From: Meloidogyne chitwoodi
Lineage: Eukaryota > Nematoda > Chromadorea > Rhabditida > Meloidogynidae
NCBI GenBank assembly: GCA_015183035.1
Contig: JACZZP010000008.1
Coordinates: 868,001 to 932,000, forward strand
DNA length: 64,000 nucleotides
Reading direction: 5' to 3'
The notes below the pieces were generated by a model that saw nothing but the letters and a program-made list of their open reading frames with translations, searched no databases and was not told where the DNA came from. The first letter of the stretch is position 1; every line of letters starts with the position of its first letter. The position numbers and the translations under genes are program-made. Below are positions 44,755 through 55,708 of this stretch, in pieces.

Positions 44755-46689
44755 ATGGAACCAGCCTGGATCGATGAGGATGACGGATTGACCGTTGATA
44801 ATGTTTCATTAGATAGGCCCTTCGTTATTAAAAGGATTGATGAGAATGTTAATTTTCTGGACAAAACACAGCCGAAGGTTTTTAATTTTTTGAGATTATT
44901 TTACCTGAAGTTTAACGATCATCTGGTTGTGGGGGCGGGAATTTATATTGTTTTCCTTTTTAGTATTCGTGGGGTAGAAAGCCTGATACCTTTTGGCAAT
45001 TAGTTGGAGCGTATGTGAATTATACTGCTTTATAATTTGGTCTCAAGCTTTTTTGTGGGATAAGAAACAAAATTTAAATCCTATCAAATATTTATTTTTT
45101 AGCAGGCTATAAAACGAGCGCATGAACGATATATAACTTCTTCAGTATATGGTCAAGGAACTCCAAAATGGGCTAAACTTGAAGGTAAAAACATTTAAAC
45201 ATTAAACATAACCTTTTTCCAGATGATAAAGATGATGAGTCGTCTTCAGCCTTGAATTCATTAGCAAGATTTGCTGGTGTAAACACTTCTAATGAATCAA
45301 AGTCTTTGCCTGCAAAGGATTTAAAATTTACTTTTCTCAGAGATCCAACTATAGGATATCAAAATGTAATTTAAAATTAATTTACCCTTCTATAGGTTTT
45401 TGATTTTAGGGAGCAGTAAATTGTCTAAAATTTCATCCTTCAATACCTATTTTGGCTAGCGCTTCTTCAACAGGAAGAATAGTTCTTTTTCAAGTATGTT
45501 TAGAAAAGATATTTTTGTATATTAAAATTAATTTTTTTAGCTTTGCGATGATGTTCAACATTTACGCTTAAGGAAAAGCTATTTCTTTCTACAAGATGTA
45601 ACAATTCATAATACCTCTTTTGATTTCATTACATTCTTTAATAAAGGATGCTCATTATTTGCGAGTGGCTCAAATCTAGTGAGTATTTTAAATTATTAGA
45701 AAAACTTTTTTTCTTTAAGAATTGCTGTTATGTATATGATCTTTTGAGTGGTCAAATTACACAAATTAAACAGCCCAAAGGTTTAAAAGAATTTAAAATA
45801 TTAAATTATTCTCTTAAAGTTATGGACAAATTAACATCAAGAAAAACATTTCTTTCTACTGATGGAAATTATATTGCTTATTTGGCTAATAATGCTGATA
45901 TTTATGTGTTTTTATTTAAGGTATCATTATTTAAGATATATTTTTTAAATAAATAAATTTTTATAGACAATGGACCATATTCACACTTATCGAGGTGCTG
46001 AAAATATTGTTGATTTTTGTTTTTCACCAATAAATAAAGAACAAATTGTTGCTTTAGCTAGTTAGAATTAATTATTAATTAAATATATATTTTTTTTAAA
46101 TATAGTAAATGGCACCGTTTATATATGGAATTTATTAAAACATTCGGAAATGGTTCAGTTTTTTGATGAGGGTTGCGTTAGAGCAACATGTATGGCTTTT
46201 AGTCCAAATGGACAATTTTTGGCTTGTGGGTAAGTTTTTTTTAATAATAAATATTGTTAAAATATTTTTCACTTTTAGTTCAAACACTGGTATAGTCAAT
46301 GTATATGACATGAATGATCAAGAATGGTTTAACAGAAAGTTAAAATTATCACAACATCCTTTATTATGTGCAACTTTTGACCAATTAACAACATCAATTT
46401 CTTGGCTTGAATTTAGTAGAGATGCTCAATTATTGGCCATAGGATCAACCGTTAAAGTTTTTTTATTATTGAAAATAAGATAATTAAAAATAAATTTCAG
46501 AAAATGTCAGTTAGACTAGGCCATTGTGTTAGCGGAACAGTTTTCCAAAATTTCCCCATGAAGCAAGAACATTTTTCAAAGGAAAGACTAACGTCATGTG
46601 CCTTCTCACCAAAAGGCGCATTTTTTGCTGTTGGAACTAGAGAAGGAAAAACTCGTCTTTACCAACTTAAACATTTCAAAAAGTATTAA
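44755..46689 (+). CDS. UTP18, WD40 subunit of the small-subunit processome
   Basis: UTP18 acts with U3 snoRNP in early 18S rRNA processing in the nucleolus. The start at 44755 gives MEPAWIDEDDGLTVDNVSLD, the acidic PAW-DEDD opening of the family, followed by QAIKRAHERYITSSVYGQGT and PKWAKLEDD. The WD40 part includes GAVNCLKFHPSIPILASASS, CYVYDLLSGQITQIKQPKGL, GTVYIWNLLKHSEMVQFFDE, GCVRATCMAFSPNGQFLACG and the final KERLTSCAFSPKGAFFAVGT then REGKTRLYQLKHF, matching the family C terminus. The intron near 45020-45105 needs a GT donor after GAY. The gene sits 242 bp after RPB1 on the same strand; a common operon is possible but unproven. Confidence 0.85.
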
Positions 46690-46770
46690 AAACATTTTTA
46701 TAATTTTTGTGAAAAAAAAATTATTTCCTCAAGTAAGAATGGAAATGTGTGAAAAAGGACTGACTACAAA

Positions 46771-46841
46771 TCTCGCCCAGACCCGTGATATTAAAATAAT
46801 CCCCTTATCATTATGATAATTTAAAATGTTGCTGGGCGAGA
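46771..46841. repeat. Short inverted repeat between UTP18 and RTF1
   Basis: TCTCGCCCAG pairs with CTGGGCGAGA about 60 bp later in the convergent 3' region of UTP18 and RTF1. It may form a hairpin near the transcript ends, or be the tip of a small element. Confidence 0.45.
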
Positions 46842-46909
46842 CTGATTCACACCAGTCTAAAATAAAAATTCTAATCACCCTTTTACAACCAATATAATTC
46901 CTCAATTAG

Positions 46910-49900
46910 TTAGGTCAAGCGTGATGAATATTTTCTTTTATATTCTTCAAGAGTTAATGTTCTAGAAGATTTTTGAGGTACCCGTTGCGGATTCTGGGAA
47001 TTTGCCGAAGAAGAAGCAACTGGTGGGGCACGTAATGAGATTGCGCTTGTTGCTATTATATGGATTAATATTATAACTTTAGTTTAAAAATAAATAAACC
47101 TGGTAATACTTTGTTCAAGTCAATATTTATATCAATGCCATGAGCACTGAATAAATCGCCAGGGGGTGGGAGTATAGAAGAATTATTGTTTTTTAGTATT
47201 GAAGGTAATCCAGAAAGGGGTAATGTTGAATCTAGGCTAATAGATCCATTAGATGAATTAAGGCCTAAATAATTAAATATATCAAAACTTAACTTAAAAA
47301 TTAAAAAAAATACTTTCGACATCTGATTTTGTCCTTGCTATACCACCAGTGACCAGTTTCATGCGAGCAGATTTTCTTGTAAACGGATCGTCATCTCTTA
47401 CTTGAAAATGCTCATTATTTTGCATATGTTCTGTACTAAGGAAATTTTGTTTCATATGATCTCGGTTTCGTTGGTTAATAGCAGTGACTGCACTCAAATT
47501 TTTTGTCCGCTGGGATTCCTGAAAAATTAAAAATTAATCCATTCTTTCATTCCCCTCATCTTATTTTTCTCACAATTTTCTTTGCTTTTTCCTCCAAATC
47601 ATTAATCTGGTGTTGAAGATCTCGTACTCTTTCTTTTTCTCCATTTTGTTCTGCATCCTCCTAAAATATTTAAAATACTTTTTATTTAATTGTAAAATAT
47701 TTTAATTTATTCAACCTTTAAAAATCATTTGAAAATTTCAATTCGAGGAAGGGAATAATTCTAATTCTCTTTCAATAAAAATAATATAAAGTGAGGGTAT
47801 TATAAAATTTATTTTCCCACATTCCTCTATTTTATATGCAAAAATTAATGTAAATATTTATAAATATGCAATAATAAAAAAAAAAGATATTTGCACTTCC
47901 GTTGACACCTTTTTGGCTAACCCAATTTTTTTAATAAAAGAGAGGAGATGACAGAGATTTTAATCTTTTTATTTATTTTTTTCATTTAAATCTAAATAGA
48001 ATTTTATTTTAACTAATATTTACATTAGAGATGAACAAAGAATAACAAAAAAATATTTGATGTAACAAGGCATTTAACGTTCATTTTTTAAATTATTGGT
48101 TTGTCTGTTATTTTAACTTTTTAATCTTATTAATTTTTCTTTTATCCAAAGAAAATATACCCTTTTTCCCTAACCGTTAGGAATAACACTACATAAGCTT
48201 AAATGAATCTCTAAGAAAATATTTATTTCCAATCAACACTAGACTGTCCCCAACTTTTTTTCCAATTGCAAATAACTGCCAAAGAAAATACAAGAAAAAA
48301 ATAAAAGCAAGAAAACTAAAAACCGCTTTTTGATTATAGTTGTTGCTATACACAAATACTTAAACAAACATTTATATTTTTCTCACTGCGAAAATCAACA
48401 GAAAATTGTAAATATATATTATTATTTTTTTAAACAAAAAGCCAAGAACGGAGAGGTTAGAAACCGGCTGTCCAGTTAAAAAATATTTATTTATTTATTA
48501 AATCCCAAATACTAAATTTTAATTAATGTTTTCTAAAAATTATTATTTTCCAAAAGTTTATTTGATTAAATAATCGATTTTAATATCAATTGCATGCAAA
48601 ATATGAAAATCAATCCGCGCATCAAGGCCACTCGCTAAACTCTAATAAATATATTATTTTCATAAATAAAGCAAAAATAGTTTAAAAATCGCAACATTTT
48701 TTAAAAAAGAATTTTAAATAAAAGTTCATATAATGTAAAAATAAAATATTATCCCAGTTATTTTGGTTGGACTTTTTCGGGTAAAGTAATATTTACGCGC
48801 ATACAACACGCATGGTTAGCTCTACAAGTTATGGGGATGGCCGTTATTCTTTCCAAATATTTTTTATTTTTAAAAATATGTAAACATAACAAAACACTTA
48901 TATTCTTGTATTTTTACACTTTTTTAATGTAATAAATGTAGAAAAATTTTTTTTTAATTTTTAAAAATAATGCTAAAAGAAACAAATGGAGAAATCGATG
49001 TGACGGAAACACAATCAACAAAAAATAATAATACGGCCGAAATAATAGAGTTAGTTATTTTTAAATAAAAAAAGAAAGGGAAGTTAATTGCCCAATATAC
49101 CTACTATTGAATTCCAATTAATTTTTAAAATAACCCTTAAAACATTAACGCAAAAAATCAATTAGGTCACCACCACCACTAACAGAAGTACATCGACAAC
49201 AACCTGCCAATACACTTGCTACTACCCCAATTATTGAAAAAAGTACACCACCCACATCAATTAAAGAAAATATTAGTGAAACAGTACAAGTTCCTCCTCT
49301 TACTAATCAAACTAAAACTACTAAAATGGCTACTACTCCACATTCTTCAACAACTGGAGGAACTTCAAAACCATTTAATCGAATGCAAGCTGCTAAAATT
49401 AGACTTATCCCTGATAGACGAAAAAACCAATTAAATACACGTTATTTGGTAACACTTCCAGGAGTTCTCAAATTGGCAGAATTGGTTTATTTGATTCAAA
49501 AAATTAAAAAATATTTATATTTTTTAATTTTGTTGTAGGCAGTCGGGTTTGTTGCATTTATTTTGGCTATTTGCTCAGATCGTCGTTCAACTGCCTCAGC
49601 ATGGACTGCACAAATAACTTTTGAAACAACAATTGTTGTTAGTGTTTTAATTCTTCTTTATGTAGTTTTTCCTCATTTATCTTTGGCTGATGAACGTAAT
49701 AGAGAAGGACTTGTAGTTGTGGTATAACAACAAATTTTAAAAAATCTTTTTATTTTTTTAGGAACTTCTCTTTTATGGTCTAAATACTTTACTCTTCTTT
49801 ATTGCTATATGGTTAATGATACATTTAGCATGGGGAAGTCTTTCAGACAGTCGAGGAGCAGCAATAATGGGAGCGGTACAAAAATAATAACTTCTTAATT

Positions 49901-51866
49901 AATTTTATATTTTTACAGATTTTTTGTTTTTCTCTTTGTGTAATTTACGCTGTTGAAACTTTTATAAAATATATGCAATGGGTGGGCCAAGATATTTTCC
50001 CTCCACCAGCGGATAGTCCTTACGAGCAACGCGTGCCACCAGCACCCGCACAAGGAATAGAAAAAAGATATGAACCAAAAAATGGAAATGAAGAACATGT
50101 GGAAGTTTAAAAAGAATTTTTGTGAAAACTTATTTTAAAGCCCAATAATTTCACTTAAAATATATTTTTGTAACCTAGCCTTATTTAAAATGATAAAATA
50201 ATAATAATTTTTTTAATTTTTAAAATATTGAAAAACCAGCCTTTTGTTTAAGAAGCTCTGATTTCTGAAAAGCAAAATTTGTAGGTTGTCGTTTGAAACG
50301 TTGCTTCTCTCTCACCATTAAATTTATTTCTGAATCAGTAAAGTTGTAATTTAGAGCATCAATCATTTCTTTTTGTTTTTTCTTTACAAAATCAATTGTT
50401 GGAAGAGGACTTTCCTAAAAAATTAAAAATAAATTTTATTAAAATATATTTCAACTGTTTCTTTCATTCTATTTAACCAAAATGAATATTCCGTATCAGT
50501 GAAGTTGCTATTTGAAACAAACTCAAGGCGAATGACTCGTTGGGCATCATTATTGCAAATCTAAAATAATAAAAAATAATAAAATAAAAAATAGTAAACT
50601 TTAAGTTTTAAGCCTTTATTAGTGCGAATATCAGTATTTGGTTCAACTTCGTAGATCTTAGCAGTCTCAACTACATCAACAACTTGAGCAATCTAAAACA
50701 AAAATATAGAGACTGTGTCTCTTTCAAAAAATGATGACTCGATAAGTTGGTTTGCCATCGTGGGAACCAATTTGAACACGAACAAAGCAACCAACAATTG
50801 TTTTGTGAAAGAAAGGAGTGTGAACAATTCGGGCTAAGCGACGACGAATTGCTTGACACTTTAAAAGATCTTCTAGTTTTTCAATCTAAAAAAATAAAGT
50901 AGAAAAATATTTAGATTTAATAAATTTTACAGGTTGTGAGACTGGTGAAGGGGATCGAGACTTTCCATATACTGGACTAGACGAGCGTGAAGAAGCGTTA
51001 GAAGAACTAGAACTGCTAGATTTTCCATCTTCCTTGCCAAAAATTTCATCGAGATCCAATGCCGCTGTTTGGTTTTCTTTTTTACGCTTTTCCTCAGCTA
51101 AATAAAAAAATTATTTAAATAAACAAGACAAAAAACATAATTGACGTTATACGATAAAATACCTTGTTTTTTATCTCGTCGTTTATTAATTAAATCAGCC
51201 ATTGCCATTTTCTTATTATATTTATTAGCTAATTCTGAGGGTTTGTGATAAGACGTGTCTTCATCTTCCTGTTCTACATTTTCAGTGTTAATGGGAGTTT
51301 TTGTAAGTGATTGCTTCTTTCGTTTTTCTGCTGATGAACTTGGATTGCTAGAAACTACATTATCATCATCACTAATAGTTTCATCTTTAAGGTTAGATTT
51401 TTAAAATCTTATTTTTAAATCAATGAAACCTTTTTCATCGTCATGCAATTCTCCTTCTTCGTCAGAACTTTTTTTGTCGCTATTCTTTTCAACTTCATCA
51501 TCACTCTCATCAGTTTCATGTGAAGAAGGTCGTTTCCTTTTGGCAGTGTTCGATTGCTTCTTTCCAGCTGCCAATTCAAGTTTACGCTTTATTTGCTCCC
51601 TTTAAAAATGTATAATTAAAAAATTAAGATTAAAACCGAGTTTTCATGAGTTCGCGTTGCTCTAGTCGTTTAAAAATTTCAATTTCTCGTTCTTTTTCTG
51701 ACATTTGATTGAAACGTTCGCGTTCATCCTCATCCATTGAAAGGTCAAATTCATCGTCCTAAATATTAAAATTAAAAAAAACGAAAGTAAAAACCTTAAG
51801 TCCCAAATCTTCATCATCAGAATCTGAAGAATTATTTTGCTTTCTGTCAGTTTTAGTTTTACTCAT
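46910..51866 (-). CDS. rtfo-1: RTF1, Paf1-complex subunit, with a 2.6-kb intron holding another gene
   Basis: RTF1 promotes H2B ubiquitination and Pol II elongation. The start at 51866 gives MSKTKTDRKQNNSSDSDDED. An acidic N-terminal region with MSEKEREIEIFKRLEQREL leads to the Plus3 domain (LLKCQAIRRRLARIVHTPFF, VGCFVRVQIGSHDGKPTYRI, EFVSNSNFTDTEYSFWLNRM) and then REKQRFKRQPTNFAFQKSEL, near 50240. Translation without splicing stops at 50220. The expected continuation is at 47660-46910: RVRDLQHQINDLEEKAKKI, SQRTKNLSAVTAINQRNRDH, DDDPFTRKSARMK, DLFSAHGIDINIDLNKV and LEEYKRKYSSR. The second part begins with an acceptor and no ATG, so I read one gene. The phase fits a GC donor at 50240, or there is an unseen small exon. 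Confidence 0.8.
47661..48969. other. Probable RTF1 intron sequence, no exon seen
   Basis: AT-rich DNA between the C-terminal RTF1 exons and the opposite-strand MARVEL-like gene. No RTF1-like or other coding block is visible in it. Its right part should contain the promoter of the MARVEL-like gene. Confidence 0.45.
48970..50110 (+). CDS. MARVEL-like four-span membrane protein nested inside RTF1
   Basis: The start at 48970 gives MLKETNGEIDVTETQSTKNN. After a 100-bp intron comes a Thr/Pro-rich cytoplasmic part and NTRYLVTLPGVLKLAELAVG. Four hydrophobic spans follow: KLAELAVGFVAFILAIC, TFETTIVVSVLILLYVVFP, LLFYGLNTLLFFIAIWLMIH and GAIFCFSLCVIYAVETFI. The C-terminal tail is Pro-rich (DIFPPPADSPYEQRVPPAPA) and ends GNEEHVEV. 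The layout and the short first loop suggest the MARVEL/CMTM type, proteins of membrane apposition and vesicle traffic; this is topology-based inference. It has five exons and lies wholly inside the inferred RTF1 intron on the other strand. Confidence 0.75.
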
Positions 51867-51968
51867 CTTTTTGAATGATAAGAAATATCTAAATGGACCA
51901 AAATATTTAACAGAAAGGCAGAAGCAAAAAATAAAAAATTTTTTATTCAGAAAAATCCTGAGTAGAGC

Positions 51969-52060
51969 CAACTAGGCGCCGGCCGACTATGTGCGGAATA
52001 GTATGCTAAATAAAGAGAATTAGAGAAAAAGATAAAATAGAGAATACAAGCGCACGGCGG
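51969..52060. mobile_element. Partial copy of the GC-rich inverted-terminus MITE
   Basis: ACTAGGCGCCGGCCGACTAT and the core GGAATAGTATGCTAAATAAA match, in reverse, the right part of the 19529-19668 element. The other end (GCGCACGGCGG) is degenerate, and no target duplication is visible. Confidence 0.65.
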
Positions 52061-52078
52061 ATTTTCCGACGCTATGAC

Positions 52079-52137
52079 AATTGCACAGTGAGACTATTGC
52101 ACAGTAAGACAATTGCACTGTGGACAATTTCACAGTA
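52079..52137 (+). repeat. Short degenerate tandem repeat of ATTGCACAGT
   Basis: About four units of the type CAATTGCACAGTGAGA, spaced 16-17 bp apart. Confidence 0.6.
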
Positions 52138-52902
52138 AAGATAGTTAAGTGGTTTAGTTTTGTGGAAAATTAAATAATACAGGAAGGATTAATTAAAGTT
52201 CTTAATCTTATTAAACTTAAAAATGTGAAGTATTTCCATTTTTCATTTTTTATATTTAATAAATTACATTTAGAGAACGGCAAAATCGTATTTCCGGACG
52301 ATTCGGGATTCTTTTTAGAAGATGGGATTTTTTATAAGAAGAAAATTCTTAAAAATAAATACATAAATGACTTAATGCTTTTATATAAAATTAAATATAT
52401 AATATTATCATAATCTGATTTTTGTTTATATTTTTTTAATATTTTCTTTTTTTTTTATTTAAATTCTGAAAGTATTTTGTGGGAGGAGTTTTTTAAATTC
52501 GAATATATTTTGGTATATTAGATTTATTTCCGTCTACAATGTGCACATTTCTGTAATTTTTTTATACTATTTTCTTCTTTTAAGGCCAAAGCTTTATAGT
52601 TTTTTAATTTTAATTTAATTAAGTTATTTATATAAATAAAAATAAAATAAATATTTTTGGTTCTTTTTTAAATAATAAATAATATTTTGGTATTTCTTAT
52701 CAATATTTTATTATATTTAATTATTCCCTTAGGCAAAAACATTTATTTAGATAAAATAAATAAATTTATTTAATTACTGATAACTGATATTAAATTATTT
52801 AAATATTATTTATTTTTGACCTAATTTTAAAAAGTTTATAATTTTAATTATTGAATAAAAATTAATATTTTTTAAATTTAAATTTAAATAAATATTAAAA
52901 AA

Positions 52903-53431
52903 ATGCAATTAATTGGAGAAAATAATAATAATCCATTAGAGAAGAGTTTAACAGCAAATGAAATGCAAAAAATAAAAGAACAAGGTAATTATGGTCCAAA
53001 TAAACCTCCTTATTCATATATTTCTTTAATTTCTATGGCTATACAACAAAGTGAAAGAAAAATGTGTACATTGAGTGAAGTAATTTTTAATTTTAATTTT
53101 TAATTAAAATTTAATTTATTTTTTTAAGATTTATAATTTTATTATGGAATATTTTGATTATTATAAAAATCATAATCAAGTATATTTTTATTATTTTTTA
53201 ATTATTATTTAATTATTTTTAAAGCGTAATTCATGGCAAAATTCAATTAGACATTCATTATCATTTAATGATTGTTTTGTTAAAAAAGAAGATAATTTAT
53301 GGATATTACATCCATTATGTCCTAATATGAATGAAAATAATTGTTTTCTTAAAAAACAAAAAATATTTAAATTAAATGAGAATAATAATTTGAACATTTT
53401 AATGGAAAAGTTAATAATAATTTTAAAATAA
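52903..53431 (+). CDS. Chimeric forkhead mini-gene (front half identical to pha-4)
   Basis: The start at 52903 (ATGCAA) leads straight into [20 protein letters not shown]. Three exons encode about 143 residues. The first part contains [35 protein letters not shown] and [18 protein letters not shown], the first half of a FoxA-type forkhead. Positions 52909-53284 are identical to 59081-59456 in pha-4, both introns included. After FVK the sequence changes to [20 protein letters not shown] then [15 protein letters not shown], which still resembles the forkhead wing region (compare [20 protein letters not shown]) but is diverged. It lacks the VPRTPDRPGKGS loop and the intron found there in pha-4. 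It could be a working short paralogue, a pseudogene or an assembly artefact. Confidence 0.6.
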
Positions 53432-55708
53432 TTTATTCTTTTTTTCTTTAAAATTGTAAAAAAATAAATATTTTAAATAAATTATTTAATAAAATATTTT
53501 AATTTTTAATTAATTTTTTTTTTACTTTTTCCGATCCAGAAAAAAAAAACTTTTAGATTAATCTAATCGTTTTGCGCGAGAAAAAAATAATTTAAATAAA
53601 AAAAAATTTTCATTAAATGGGAAGGCCACTTATTTTACTAAAAAATTAAAAAAAAACTTAAATGGCGAAAAATTAGTTTTCCTTTTTTGTTTCCTGTAAA
53701 AATACTTTTGGACAATAAAATAAAAATAAAAAAGATTATATTATAATCATGCGGAACGGAAGAATAAAAAATTAAATTTGTCCAGGAATTTTTTGCCATG
53801 AATAAAAATTTTTCTTAGAAAACCTTTAAAAGAAAATATAAATTTATTATTAAATAATTTATTTTTATTTTCAAAAAAGACAAATATTTAAATTTTAAAA
53901 TAAAATTCTAAGAATAATTTTTGGTCTTTAAATATATTTAAATTAAATTTTCAAGTGCCCTATAATATTTAATTAAAAATATAAAATATTGAAAATATTG
54001 AAAATAAATTAATTAACTAAAATAATTTAAAATTAAATTTTAAATATATTTTTAAAAATTAATATTATTATTATTTTTTTAAAAATATTTATATATATTT
54101 TCCCTCATTCAAAAATCACAAAAAACCCTCAAGTGTTTTTATTAATTATCCCCGGAAGAAAAAATAAAATAAAATAATTGTTGCCTCTAGCAAATATTTT
54201 TATTTAAATTTAAGTTTATTTTATTATTATTATTAAGAGTTATAGAAAATAAATAATTTTATTCAATTAGTATTAGACAAAAGCCTTTAGGGGAATTTAT
54301 GTACATATTTTTTGACACATTGTTTTTTTTTAATTAATTAATTAATTTGTAATTAATTTATTTTTTAATTTTAAAAACAAAAATTGAAATATGAACCATT
54401 CTTTTTATTTTTAAAAATAAAATGACCAAAATATTATTTAATTAAATATAATTTGATATTTTTAAATATTTTTTTATAAATTAAAATAAAAAGAGAAGAA
54501 AAAGAGATATATTTAATTAATTTAAATATTTAAATTAATTTTCTTTTATTTTTAACATTTATATATTTTAATTATTTATTATATTCCAATAACTTATTAC
54601 TTACTAGTTATCTCTCTTTACTAAAAATGTGGGCGGATTTTGTATTTTTTTCTCATTTTTTTGTCATTTAATATTCTCTCTCTTCTCTTTTCTAACAAAT
54701 TGTTTGCTCACCTTTTTAGAAAAAAAATATTTTAGAAAAGAAGAGAAGGATTTTTAAGGGTTGTTGGTTGCGGAATAAAAAAGAAAGAAAGAAAAAGAGG
54801 ATTGAAAATAAAAAAAAGTAAAGGTAAGTTTATAGAGAAAAGAAGAGAAGAAAAGACAGTGATGAGTTGGGTGTGTGTGTATGTATGTATGTGCTTGTTT
54901 TGTAGTCGATTCTTTTTTTATTTATTTCTCTTTTCTTCTTTAAAATATTTTTAAGACCTTAAAATTAATATTTTTTTTATTTTTTTTAAATTTAATTTAT
55001 TTTTATATTTCTCTCAATTAATCCCTCAATTAATTAGAGTTTTTCCGGGTACACCTCAACTGAGTCTGTTTCAAATTAGTCTCGCTTTGTTCAAAGTCAA
55101 CCAAATTCGTTTATTTTTATCTCATTCGATTCAGCTCGAAGAGCTCTTTCAAATGAGCTATCATTTGTATTTTTCTATAATTCGTATATAGGAAAAAACT
55201 TGAATTAAACTTTAAAAAAACGGTGACTCAGTTGAGCCAGACTCAATTGAACTTCTCCCTTACTTTCTTTTTTTTTAAAAAACTTTTTAATTTTATTGGT
55301 TGGTTGTCTCTCTCTCTTCAACTTAAAAAAGTTTTTTTCTTTTTAAGCTTTACAATATTCCCTCCCTTTTTTTAATTTAAAACAGCCATTAAATAAAAAT
55401 CCGGCTGAGAATTTTTTTCAATTAATTTTATTTCTTTTTTTTTTAATTTTTCTCTTTTAAAAAATTATTTATTTAATTAATAATTACAGTAAATAATTAA
55501 ATAAATTTATTAAAAGTTAATTTATTTATTTTTTGTCTGTTAATCTCCTCTTATTTTTTTTTTTAAATTGCTAAAATAAATTTATTATTAAAGGAGATAA
55601 TCTCTTCTCTTTTTTTATTAACGAGAATAAAATTTTAAAAAATAAAATTAAGTTGTTGATTTTAATAAAATTATTTAATTATTTTATATTTATTTAAAAT
55701 AAATAAAA
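53432..55708. other. Large intergenic region upstream of pha-4
   Basis: 2.3 kb of very AT-rich DNA. It contains a GT/ATGT microsatellite near 54868-54890, polypyrimidine runs, and a MITE-like inverted repeat at 55046-55259. It probably includes pha-4 regulatory sequence, but I cannot name any site. Confidence 0.4.
55046..55259. mobile_element. MITE-like inverted repeat upstream of pha-4
   Basis: The left end GGGTACACCTCAACTGAGTC is loosely inverted at the right end (GACTCAGTTGAGCCAGACTC then AATTGAACTTCTCCC). Related words (CAGACTCAGTTGAACTG) occur at about 10441-10460. The interior contains ATTCGATTCAGCTCGAAGAG, similar to parts of the 13922-14540 element. Confidence 0.5.

Larger units (their letters stand above)
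51867..52902. other. Intergenic region upstream of RTF1 and the forkhead mini-gene
   Basis: Divergent promoter space. It holds a partial GC-rich MITE and a short tandem repeat (both listed), then very AT-rich DNA from about 52380. No gene is supported. Confidence 0.4.

Noticed and set aside
46910..47660. C-terminal RTF1 part as a separate gene or pseudogene
   Set aside because: It has no ATG at its front, starts at an acceptor and completes the upstream RTF1 part, so one interrupted gene is simpler.
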